Of a stretch of 64,000 bases of DNA, positions 35,234-42,877 are shown in pieces. Under the pieces are notes generated by a model. That model had not been told where the DNA came from. It saw only the letters and a program-made list of their open reading frames with translations, and ran no database searches. How positions within the stretch are numbered: position 1 is the first letter of the stretch; each line of letters opens with the position of its first letter. The stretch is from Desulfoluna sp942491485 (lineage in GTDB: Bacteria; Desulfobacterota; Desulfobacteria; Desulfobacterales; Desulfolunaceae), in contig CALOAX010000017.1 of the NCBI GenBank assembly GCA_942491485.1, positions 310,001 to 374,000 on the forward strand, in the 5' to 3' direction. A program made the position numbers and the translations under genes.

Positions 35234-37430
35234 CGGCGACCTCCTGGGTGTCTGGTCGGGACGGGGTATCGGGGGAGGTGGGCTCCGGCAGTACTTCAAG
35301 GCGTCGGCCCAGCTTTAACCGCTCCAGCTGCCAGGCGTGAAGCGATCGTTTGAACCCGGGGTGAGCGTATTGCCGGGTACGGGTGATCCATCCTTTGATG
35401 TAGCCGGCAACGATGAGGATTCCACCTAGGACGTAGGGGCGCTCCAGCATGCGGTAAAGCCCCACAACGAGGATGTACAAGGGGTGGGTGCCCATGAAGT
35501 ATTGCCCCCAGCCCCAGCGCAGGCGGCCGTGGTAGATACTTTTGTGGGAAGAGCCCATGAGCCGGTGGTCGGTGATATCAAGCTCGGCAAGGCGGTAACT
35601 TCGGGTGCGATACCCCTCCATGCGACACCGGTGAAAGGTGATGCCGTCCCACATGACCTGGCGGGTGAATCCCCCGATGGCCTCATAGCAGTCCCGGCTG
35701 AGGCAGAGCGTGCCTCCCAGGACGCTTTCATCGGTGATGCGTTCCTCCACCATCCTGCCGTCCCCCACATCAAGGAAGAGTTTTCCACTGGCGGCTCCCA
35801 GGTATGGGTCCTGCCGGAACAGCTCAAAAAGGGTCTCGAAGTAGGTGGGGCCGATGGTGAGGTCCCCATCCATTTTGCAGATGAAGTCATAGGATGAGGT
35901 TCCAATGGCCGCGTACCCGTCGTAGAAGGCCTCCACGACTCCCGGCCCTACCTGTCTCTCCCCACGGTTCTCCCGTTTCACGTATCGGATAAAGGGGTGC
36001 GCTTCGGCGGCTTTTCTGATGATGTCGGCTGTCTGGTCCGTGGATCCGTCATCCACGAGGATGTACTCGGTGGGCTGGGTTGTCTGGGCAGCAATGCATG
36101 CGATGGTCGCGGGAAGATAGGCCTCCTCGTCGCGGACCGGTGAGATGATGATGTAGCGTGGCGGCTCATTCTGGGGCATTCTTCGTTTTGGCGGAAATGC
36201 TTTTATGAAGAACGCCCTTCTGATCAACCTTCCCAGGGCAGCGGCATTGGCTCCCTGATGGAACTCTGCCTCCACCTTGCCCCGACCGTTTTTAGACAGG
36301 GTCTGCCTCAGCTCGGGATCACCCAGGATTCGTTTCAGGGCTTCGGCCAGCTGGTCTTGGTTCTCGGCCTCGCAGAGAAGACCGGTTGTCCCGTCGTCAA
36401 TCAGTTCGGGGATGCCCGAGATGGCGGTGGAGACAACGGGGACCCCTGAGGCCATAGCCTCCATCAACACCACCGGTATGCCGTCCATGTCCCCCTTGTC
36501 GTCCCGCCTGCAGGGAAGAATAAAACCATCAAGGGCGGAAAGCCAGCCTGGCACCTCGGTGTGGGGAAGGGCACCCTTGAAGCTTACCTCCGCATTGAGC
36601 CCAAGTTCCTGCACTCTTAGCTGCAGCTCTTCCTTCATGGGGCCGTCACCTGCCATCTCCAGGTGAAAGGCGATGCCCTGGCGCTTGAGGATGGCACAGG
36701 CCTTGATCAGCTGATGAAAACCTTTCTTCTCCACCATGCGACCGATGCTGCCCAACAGGGGCGGGGAAGAAGGTTCCTTGGTCGGTCGGGCTTCAAAGAG
36801 GGTTGGGTCCACACCGCATCGGATCACATGGATGGGGGCTTCCGGGGCGCCGCGGGCAGTGAGGTACCTGAGGTTGAATTCGGAGATGGTGGCGGCAAAG
36901 GCGGCGCGTTTTACCTTCTCTTTTAACAGCCAACCCCGCTCGAACAGGTCGTTGGCGTGGGCTGTGAAGCTGAAGGGAACCCCTCCCATGATAGAGGCAT
37001 ACATGGCAAGGTCCGTGGGGATGTGGGCGAAGTGGGTGTGAAAATGCTCACACCGGTTCGCCTTCAGGATGTCGGCCAGATGAGACGCCCGCGCCCATCG
37101 GTAGCAGAGCCCTGCGGTCCTACGGGAAATAGGGCCTACCCGGAACAGATCCCCCACAAGCAGGTACAGTGACAGGATGTACCCCACAGGGTGGGTAACG
37201 AGCCTTCGAAGATGGGAGAGGAGAAGGGAACCCCTGGACTGCTCATAGAGGTAACAGGTGACCCGCCTGAGTCGATCTGCCTCTGGGCCCGTTGCGGGTG
37301 GGCTGGGTCGATGCACCGAGATGGGCAATACGGAAAACCCGAGCTTCTCCATCTCCAGAAGCTCTCCGGTGACAAAGGTGGCCGAAAGGGCCGGGATCTC
37401 CGGGGCCAGGTATGCGATTTTATCTTTCAT
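35205..37430 (-). CDS. GT4-GT2 fusion glycosyltransferase
   Basis: 741 aa from the ATG at 37428-37430; the longer frame starts in repeat DNA. Residues about 1-415 are a GT4 enzyme: HFHTHFAHIPTDLAMYAS, SFTAHANDLF, LGSIGRMVEKKGFHQLIKA and the EX7E-type region MEAMASGVPVVSTAISGIPEL. Residues about 425-690 are a GT2 enzyme: YIIISPVRDEEAYLPATI, EYILVDDGSTDQTADI, FICKMDGDLT and the late RCRMEGYRTRSY. The frame is continuous across the junction (LIRRAFFIKAFPPKRRMPQ), so this is a true fusion and not two genes. A hydrophobic segment near 660-690 may anchor it. It could add two sugars in succession. Confidence 0.85.
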   Translation of the reverse strand: MKDKIAYLAPEIPALSATFVTGELLEMEKLGFSVLPISVHRPSPPATGPEADRLRRVTCYLYEQSRGSLLLSHLRRLVTHPVGYILSLYLLVGDLFRVGPISRRTAGLCYRWARASHLADILKANRCEHFHTHFAHIPTDLAMYASIMGGVPFSFTAHANDLFERGWLLKEKVKRAAFAATISEFNLRYLTARGAPEAPIHVIRCGVDPTLFEARPTKEPSSPPLLGSIGRMVEKKGFHQLIKACAILKRQGIAFHLEMAGDGPMKEELQLRVQELGLNAEVSFKGALPHTEVPGWLSALDGFILPCRRDDKGDMDGIPVVLMEAMASGVPVVSTAISGIPELIDDGTTGLLCEAENQDQLAEALKRILGDPELRQTLSKNGRGKVEAEFHQGANAAALGRLIRRAFFIKAFPPKRRMPQNEPPRYIIISPVRDEEAYLPATIACIAAQTTQPTEYILVDDGSTDQTADIIRKAAEAHPFIRYVKRENRGERQVGPGVVEAFYDGYAAIGTSSYDFICKMDGDLTIGPTYFETLFELFRQDPYLGAASGKLFLDVGDGRMVEERITDESVLGGTLCLSRDCYEAIGGFTRQVMWDGITFHRCRMEGYRTRSYRLAELDITDHRLMGSSHKSIYHGRLRWGWGQYFMGTHPLYILVVGLYRMLERPYVLGGILIVAGYIKGWITRTRQYAHPGFKRSLHAWQLERLKLGRRLEVLPEPTSPDTPSRPDTQEVADADHPTGTP

Positions 37431-37471
37431 GGCTGCCTTGGTGGGGTTGATGGGTTTGGGGTGAAAAGCAT

Positions 37472-37600
37472 GCCTCCGGCGGCCAGGGGATGATCCCCTG
37501 GCCTCCCGGTTTGCGAATGCGCATCGGATGTCGTTAGTTGAGATAGATCGCGTCCGCATTCGCGCGGCGTGTAAAACCATGCACTGTGTGTCACAAGGGC
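37472..37600 (-). repeat. Composite palindromic repeat, copy 12 (subtype B)
   Basis: GCCTCCGGCGGC, CAGGGGATgATCCCCTG, GCGAATGCG, TGTCGTTA, CGCGTCCGCATTCGCGCGG, then CATGCACTGTGTGTC as in copy 2. The cap faces the GT4-GT2 start. With copy 13 it brackets a 714-bp spacer. Confidence 0.75.
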
Positions 37601-37737
37601 TTAAGGGCCTCGCTGTGAAATAATTATACAACGACCGTTACCGGGCGTTTCCACAATACCGTGTGGTCCAACGTTCAATTTTCAAAGCGCACGGTGCTGG
37701 TCATACTGAGCGTGTATAATTAAATTCTGGTAAGGCC

Positions 37738-37962
37738 CTAAGCTGTTGCAGTCCTTATTATCCGTCGACTGAAAGTAGATGTTTTAAAACAGGTGGTTAG
37801 AATTTTTATCCCACTGGATTTGATTTGATCTTTTGCGCTGAAGATCATTGCGTACATTTCTTTTCCATTTGGGAATGTCTGAACTTGGGGATTGGGGCTC
37901 ATAGTCTTCATTGTCAAGGTTTCCAAAGTGCTGTGTGTGAGGCCCTTTTTAAAATTTGACAT
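37738..37962 (-). CDS. Possible small hypothetical protein
   Basis: A 74-codon ATG frame in an AT-rich pocket (about 37600-38040) between two composite repeats. Codon use (AAA, ATA, AAT rich) differs from all neighbours. No ribosome site, domain or known relative is seen. It may be a decayed foreign fragment or chance. Confidence 0.2.
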   Translation of the reverse strand: MSNFKKGLTHSTLETLTMKTMSPNPQVQTFPNGKEMYAMIFSAKDQIKSSGIKILTTCFKTSTFSRRIIRTATA

Positions 37963-38047
37963 TCATTAGGGAAACCCCCGTCGACGGGGAGACAAAACCA
38001 TGGTTGCAAAGATAGTTTGATGCTTTTGGAAACATTTGAGCAATCTC

Positions 38048-38174
38048 CAGTTTTGGAGGCGGGCGCACCTAATGGCGAACGCGATTGCAATTGGAGCCGA
38101 GGAACGAGGCGACAAGTGCAATCGCAACCCGCTTTCGAGGTGGCTCACCTCGCCGCCGGAGGCAGGCTTTTTTC
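38048..38174 (+). repeat. Composite palindromic repeat, copy 13 (loop subtype, variant stem)
   Basis: The stem is GCGATTGCA..TTG..GCC / GGC..CAA..TGCAATCGC around GAGGAACGA, again with unique arms and kept pairing. Then GAGGTGgctCACCTC and cap GCCGCCGGAGGC plus TTTTTT. It overlaps the 3' end of the acyltransferase gene. Confidence 0.8.
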
Positions 38175-38753
38175 CCTTGCCTGAAGAATGCGGGCAGGGG
38201 CACCGGCGGCGATGGTGTGGGAGGGGATGTCGTGGGTGACCACGCTGTTGGCGCCGATGATGGCGCCGTCGCCGATGGTGACCCCGGGGAGGATGCAGCT
38301 GCCCCGGCCGATCCAGACATCCCTGCCGATGGTGATGGGGGAGGTGGTGTGGGGTTGAAGGCGCATGGGGGTGCCCATCTCCATGCCGTGGTTGGCGTCC
38401 CGGATGGAGGCGAACTCCCCGACGATGGTGAAGCTTCCGATGCGAATCTGGGCGTAGCTGGTAAGGGTTACGCCCCGGTTGAGGCGGATGTTGTCACCCA
38501 ACAGGATCTCCCCCTTCTCTTCTGTGGTGAATTCGCACTCTCTGCCGAAGCGGCACTGTTTGCCGAGGGTGATGCGGCCTGTACCGATGAACCGGATGGG
38601 GCCGTCGCACTGTGTGGAAGGGGCAGCCTTTTTTACATGGGCCATGAACCGGGCTGTATAGACGAGTCGCCTGAGGGTGCGGCCCATGGGATGGAAAAGG
38701 CGAAACAGGCGGCTGAGAAAGTGAAGGGAAAAGGCTAAGACACGTTGCTTCAT
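38145..38753 (-). CDS. Hexapeptide-repeat acyltransferase
   Basis: 202 aa from the ATG at 38751-38753, which overlaps the flippase stop by 4 bp. The longer frame runs antisense-like through the flippase gene and is rejected. Left-handed beta-helix: FGRECEFTTEEKGEILLGDNIRLNRGVTLTSYAQIRIGSFTIVGEF, then PITIGRDVWIGRGSCILPGVTIGDGAIIGANSVVTHDIPSHTIAAGAPARIL. Likely acetylates a polysaccharide sugar. The last residues Pro-Pro-Ala-Ala-Arg and the stop are encoded by composite repeat copy 13, just as in the gene at 26106-26576. Confidence 0.83.
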   Translation of the reverse strand: MKQRVLAFSLHFLSRLFRLFHPMGRTLRRLVYTARFMAHVKKAAPSTQCDGPIRFIGTGRITLGKQCRFGRECEFTTEEKGEILLGDNIRLNRGVTLTSYAQIRIGSFTIVGEFASIRDANHGMEMGTPMRLQPHTTSPITIGRDVWIGRGSCILPGVTIGDGAIIGANSVVTHDIPSHTIAAGAPARILQAREKSLPPAAR

Positions 38754-40330
38754 GGGGGACTCCACAGTTTCTTCCACAAGGGGGCCATGGGGCTGGGTGG
38801 GTTGACTCCTGCCAATTTGGTCTTCTCTTCGACGGTGAAAAGGCGGTTTCGCCCTATAACGAAAAGGAGAAGGGCCAGGAGCAGGTGGGCGCACCCGAAC
38901 AGGGCCAGCAGGCCGAGGCCTGGCCATCGGGACGGGGCCAGAACAGGCCAGATGCTTTTGCAGAGAAGCAGGACAGGCAGCCCGGAGGCGAAGAGGAGCA
39001 GAACCGGTGGGACGGTCATGGCGGTGAACCGGGACCAGGGGATGGAAAAGAGCCTGTTGGCCCGAATCAGGAAGTAGAGGGAGCCTGTGCTCTGGGCCAG
39101 GGTGTAGGCCCAGGCGGCTCCCTGGATGCCGGCAAGGTGAATGAAAAAGGGCGTAAGACCGAGCAGCATCACAGCGGAGATGGCCATGTACTGCATCTCA
39201 TAGCCGGGCAGCCCCATGCCCCGCACGCAGGCGGTGCCGGAGCCGGTGAAGAGATTCACCAGGGTGCCCAGGGCAAGGATCTGCATCACATGGGCCGGCC
39301 CGTCGTACCCTGGCCCCACCCACACCTCGATGATCTGGGGCGCGAAAAAAATAAGAAAGGCATAAGGCAGGCCCGAGAGCAGCATGATGTACCGGGTGGA
39401 GCGGAGGTAGATTCCCCGGAGCCGGTCATGCTGCTGGCTTCCCTCCAGGTGAGATGCCGCTGGCATCAGGGTTCCGGCCACGGCGGATGGCAGCATCATG
39501 CCGATGTTGGGCAGTTTACGTCCGATTTCATAGAGGCCAGCCGATTCCAGGTGGAGGATGCGGGTGATGAAGATGCGGTCGGCGGAATTGATGAACAGGG
39601 AGAGAAGTCCCAGAAGGCTCATCTTTCCGCCGAAATCGGCAAACCGTTTCAAGGCCTCCATGCGAAGGTGGCGAAGGCGAACGGAGAGAAAGGGAAAGAC
39701 CTTGTGTGCGAAGATAAAAGAGAGACCGATAATCAGCCCGAACCGGACGCCATACGCATAGAGAAGGGAGAAGACCCCCATGCCCAGGTAAAAAAAGAGC
39801 AGAAGCAGCGCCAGCTCCACCACCGACGCAAAGAGGTGGATCTTTCTCACCAGGGCGATCCGTTGTTCTCCCTCCAGAATGCACTGATACCCGGCCAGGC
39901 TGAAGTTGAGAACAAAGATGGCGGCGGTTCCCACAAAGAGGCCGTGGGCCGTGTGGGTGAGCTCGGGGTCGATGCCGAGAACCGGGATCAGAACCGGGAG
40001 CACAAAGAGAAAGAGAAGAAAGAGTATGAGCCCCAACCCCACCATGGAAAAAATACCCGTGGAGAGAAGCTCATTGATCTTGTCATTCTCCCCCCGTGAC
40101 CGGTAATCGGCGGCGTAGCGGATGTAGGTGTTGTTGAACCCGAAGGCCGTTAAACCCAGGTACGAGAGCACCACAAAACAGTACGCCCAGAGCCCGTACT
40201 CCTCGATGGTGATGTACGACAGAATGAGGGGCGTCAGAACAAGCCGGGTTCCCAGGTACCAGACGTTGTACACGATGGTAAAAAGCGAGTTCCGGGAGAT
40301 CGTTCGCGCTATGTTTTCTTTGTCGTTCAT
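38750..40330 (-). CDS. Wzx-type polysaccharide flippase
   Basis: 526 aa, about twelve to fourteen transmembrane segments (for example LVLTPLILSYITIEEYGLWAYCFVVLSYLGL). It belongs to the PST/MATE-like family of lipid-linked oligosaccharide flippases, shown by the N-terminal pattern SRNSLFTIVYNVWYLGTRLVLTPLIL and the evenly spaced helices. It should move undecaprenyl-linked repeat units to the outer face of the inner membrane. The repeat pair upstream separates it from the next gene set. Confidence 0.85.
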   Translation of the reverse strand: MNDKENIARTISRNSLFTIVYNVWYLGTRLVLTPLILSYITIEEYGLWAYCFVVLSYLGLTAFGFNNTYIRYAADYRSRGENDKINELLSTGIFSMVGLGLILFLLFLFVLPVLIPVLGIDPELTHTAHGLFVGTAAIFVLNFSLAGYQCILEGEQRIALVRKIHLFASVVELALLLLFFYLGMGVFSLLYAYGVRFGLIIGLSFIFAHKVFPFLSVRLRHLRMEALKRFADFGGKMSLLGLLSLFINSADRIFITRILHLESAGLYEIGRKLPNIGMMLPSAVAGTLMPAASHLEGSQQHDRLRGIYLRSTRYIMLLSGLPYAFLIFFAPQIIEVWVGPGYDGPAHVMQILALGTLVNLFTGSGTACVRGMGLPGYEMQYMAISAVMLLGLTPFFIHLAGIQGAAWAYTLAQSTGSLYFLIRANRLFSIPWSRFTAMTVPPVLLLFASGLPVLLLCKSIWPVLAPSRWPGLGLLALFGCAHLLLALLLFVIGRNRLFTVEEKTKLAGVNPPSPMAPLWKKLWSPP

Positions 40331-40385
40331 AGGTTGGGGGATGGGACTCGGTGCCTTCTGTGGTCAATGCCAGGTCGAAAAGCAA

Positions 40386-40494
40386 GCCTCCGGCGGCAAG
40401 GTGGGCCACCTTGAAAGCGGATTGCGAATGCTCTCTCGCCCTCGTTCCTCGGGCTCTTCACATTCGCTGACGGGTTATGCCCGTGAATTACGGT
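40386..40494 (-). repeat. Composite palindromic repeat, copy 14 (loop subtype)
   Basis: Read on the minus strand: GCGAATGTGAA, GAGCCC GAGGAACGA GGGC.., GAGCATTCGC, AAGGTGGCCCACCTT, cap GCCGCCGGAGGC. The cap faces the flippase start 56 bases away. On its far side lies the second MITE-like element. Confidence 0.78.
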
Positions 40495-40534
40495 ATTTCA
40501 TGGGTTTCATCTTCCCCGTCTGTCAGGGCAACCT

Positions 40535-40782
40535 AAACCGGATATTTCATGAGGAAGCGATCAGGTCAACGAAATGCATAGTAATTACAGTGGGCTGTTG
40601 TTAGAGGTTTAGTTGTTTCAAAAATGCAAAATGTAATTCACGGTTTTCTGTTTGATTTTCTCACCCTCCGGGCGAGCCGGGTGCACTCATCTGCAGCGTT
40701 ATCAGAGCTTTGAGGTAAACCACTACATCTGTAGCTCTGATGCCTTGCATATAATCGCACCCGACTCGTGAAATATCCGGGC
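40535..40782. repeat. MITE-like element, copy 2
   Basis: About 248 bp between AAACCGGATATTTCATGAG (40535-40553) and CTCGTGAAATATCCGGGC (40765-40782), which are inverted repeats of each other. The interior shares TTCTCACCCTCCGGGCGAGC with copy 1 at 838-1049 but has a longer right half. No coding capacity. The rest of the spacer up to 40900 shows no gene. Confidence 0.7.
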
Positions 40783-40900
40783 TGAAGTGCAGATGGGGGT
40801 AAGTATCGTAAAACCGGCACTATTTGCACGGCAAATGATCGGGGATCCATATACGCATTTCGACACCATCAGACGTTGTTTATCATCGGATGAACACCAG

Positions 40901-42079
40901 CTATTCATCTGCCGTGCGACTGAGAAGGTTCGTGATCTCCTTCGCCATGGTTTTTCCCCAGGTGTCCCAGTTGAGGTGCTCTTCGTACCGCCTGCGGCTT
41001 TCGGTGTTGAGGCGCATGTAGGTGGTGGGGTCGAGGGTGGTGTCTTTGATCAGACGGGCGAAATCGGTGCCGTCGGCATCGGCGGGGAGGAGGTGGCCGT
41101 TGACCCCGTTTTCCACGATGGTGCCGATGCCTCCGACGTCCTTGGCAAAGACCGGCAGGCCGTAGGCGGCGGCTTCGCAGAAGACAATCCCGTAACATTC
41201 GGCGCGTGTGGGCAGCAGAAGGAGGTGGGACCGGCTGAGGATCTCCTGAAAACGGTTGCGTTCTTCCGGGATGTTTTTGTTGAGGTAGGGGATGACGGTC
41301 ATCCGTTCGTGTCTGAAAGAGGAGGGGGGCTCGGTGCCGCAGATGGTGAGGTGTGCATCGACGCCATGTTCTGTCAGGTTGACCAATGTTTCAAAGGCAA
41401 TCTCTCCTCCCTTTCGTTCCCACTCTTTGGCGAGGAAGAGCATCTCCAAGGGGCCGCTGACCCTTCGGCCCAGGGCGTCGTCCCGGCTGGGCGGGGTGTC
41501 GAGGTTTGCACCAAAGGGCACCACACGTATTCTTTTGCGGTCTGCGCCGTAGGCATCAAGGGCTGAATGGGCGGCCCAGTGGGACGGGTAGACCAGAAGG
41601 TCTGCACGGTCGATGACGGCCTGTTCAATGTGGTGCTCGGTGGCGGAGGCGGTATCCCCCAGGGAGGAGAAGATGGGGTAGACCTCCTGCATGAGGGCGA
41701 ATGTGGCATCCGAGATGTAGACAACGGGGATTTGGTTTTCGAGGTGGGCCACCTCCACACTGGCGGCGGGGGCGAAGAGCAGGTCGAAGTGATTTTCATT
41801 GAGGCGATCATCAATGCATTGGGCTAAGAACCGGGATGCCTCAAGGGTCCGTTCGGGGTAGCGCCGAAGGCCGGTGATGCGGTAGCGGATGGTGGCGATC
41901 CGTTTTTTCCACACCTGGCCCGGGATGGACAGGGGGCCGATCCAGGTAACGGAGCCGACGTATTTTTCAAGGGCTTTTACCATGAAAAAGGTGGACCCGG
42001 ACCAGGTCCGGCGGTCAAAGGGATCACCGGGACTGGCCACGGCAATGCGGAGTTTGGCATGGGTGCTTGGAGATGTCAT
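40901..42079 (-). CDS. Family 4 glycosyltransferase
   Basis: 392 aa. It starts LRIAVASPGDPFDRRTWSGS. LVYPSHWAAHSALDAYG, RIRVVPFGANLD, LEMLFLAKEWERKGGEIAFE and the donor-binding LLPTRAECYGIVFCEAAAYGLPVFAKDVGGI show a GT-B fold retaining transferase of family GT4. Cytoplasmic. Its start overlaps the stop of the acyltransferase gene upstream by 4 bp, so the two are translated together. Confidence 0.88.
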   Translation of the reverse strand: MTSPSTHAKLRIAVASPGDPFDRRTWSGSTFFMVKALEKYVGSVTWIGPLSIPGQVWKKRIATIRYRITGLRRYPERTLEASRFLAQCIDDRLNENHFDLLFAPAASVEVAHLENQIPVVYISDATFALMQEVYPIFSSLGDTASATEHHIEQAVIDRADLLVYPSHWAAHSALDAYGADRKRIRVVPFGANLDTPPSRDDALGRRVSGPLEMLFLAKEWERKGGEIAFETLVNLTEHGVDAHLTICGTEPPSSFRHERMTVIPYLNKNIPEERNRFQEILSRSHLLLLPTRAECYGIVFCEAAAYGLPVFAKDVGGIGTIVENGVNGHLLPADADGTDFARLIKDTTLDPTTYMRLNTESRRRYEEHLNWDTWGKTMAKEITNLLSRTADE

Positions 42080-42672
42080 GACTCATCATTCCTTGGGGTG
42101 TTTGGGGCCGACGAGAAGAAATGGGCCATGCGCGCTTTGCGCAGTTTTGTTTCAAGGTGCGGATCAAAGACGTGTCGTCCTGACTTTGCAAGGAGGGGGT
42201 ACCAGGGCAGTTTCTGCGTGGCCGCATGGAGTTTCTGCCGGTAGCTTTCAGTGCTGCAGATGTGGCGGGCGGGGTTACCCGCCCACACTTCGCCGTTGGG
42301 GATGTCCCGGGTGACAACGGAACCGGCCCCCACAATGGCATGGCTGCCTATGGTGATGCCGGGCAGGACCGTGGTTCGGTTGCCGAGAAACACGTGGTCG
42401 CCGATGGTGATGGGGGCCACCCGGTCGAGGTGGGAGGCGTCCCTGATGTTCAGCATGATGACCGAGGCGTCGTGGCAAAGGAGCTGGCAGCCGTCCGTGA
42501 TCCAGACGTTGTCTCCGATGGAGGTAAGGTAGCCGTCAGGCAGGCCGGCATTCTTGGCGATGAAGCAGTCGGTTCCCTGGCGCCTTAGGGCTCCCTTCTC
42601 TTTTAAGTACCGGGCGAAGGGGAATCCGCTTTTGATGAAGAACTTGAGATGGATTTTTTCGATGATTTTCAT
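42076..42672 (-). CDS. Hexapeptide-repeat acyltransferase
   Basis: 198 aa from the ATG at 42670-42672. Beta-helix blocks: SIGDNVWITDGCQLLCHDAS, APITIGDHVFLGNRTTVLPGITIGSHAIVGAGSVVTRDIPNGEVWAGNPAR. It resembles serine/maltose O-acetyltransferases and probably decorates the polymer. Coupled by a 4-bp overlap to the following GT4 gene. About 205 bp with repeat copy 15 separate it from the Wzc-like gene. Confidence 0.85.
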   Translation of the reverse strand: MKIIEKIHLKFFIKSGFPFARYLKEKGALRRQGTDCFIAKNAGLPDGYLTSIGDNVWITDGCQLLCHDASVIMLNIRDASHLDRVAPITIGDHVFLGNRTTVLPGITIGSHAIVGAGSVVTRDIPNGEVWAGNPARHICSTESYRQKLHAATQKLPWYPLLAKSGRHVFDPHLETKLRKARMAHFFSSAPNTPRNDES

Positions 42673-42787
42673 GGCACGAGATGAAATGAAACGATCGTTA
42701 TAGCCTGACGCACGGTTACAAAGCCCGAAGAACACGAAGCGCCCTTCGGGCTACACGAAGGTGGGTGAGCGGCATCAGGCATTGTTT

Positions 42788-42877
42788 ACGGGCGCAGCCC
42801 GTCAGCGAATGTGATCAGCCCGAGGAACGAGGGCTGGGAGCATTCGCGAACCTGGGGTGCAGGGGCTCAGCCCCTGC
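42788..42877 (+). repeat. Composite palindromic repeat, copy 15 (loop subtype)
   Basis: The cleanest copy: GGGCGCAGCCC, then GCGAATGTGAT, CAGCCC GAGGAACGA GGGCTG, GGAGCATTCGC, then GCAGGGGCTCAGCCCCTGC. It ends exactly at the stop codon of the Wzc-like gene. An extra module CGAAGCGCCCTTCGGGCTACA lies to its left (42736-42756), similar to 46160-46180. Confidence 0.85.

Noticed and set aside
38885..40099. 404-codon plus-strand frame opposite the flippase gene
   Set aside because: Low-complexity charged sequence mirroring the membrane protein on the other strand. The flippase frame has clear transmembrane pattern and operon overlaps.
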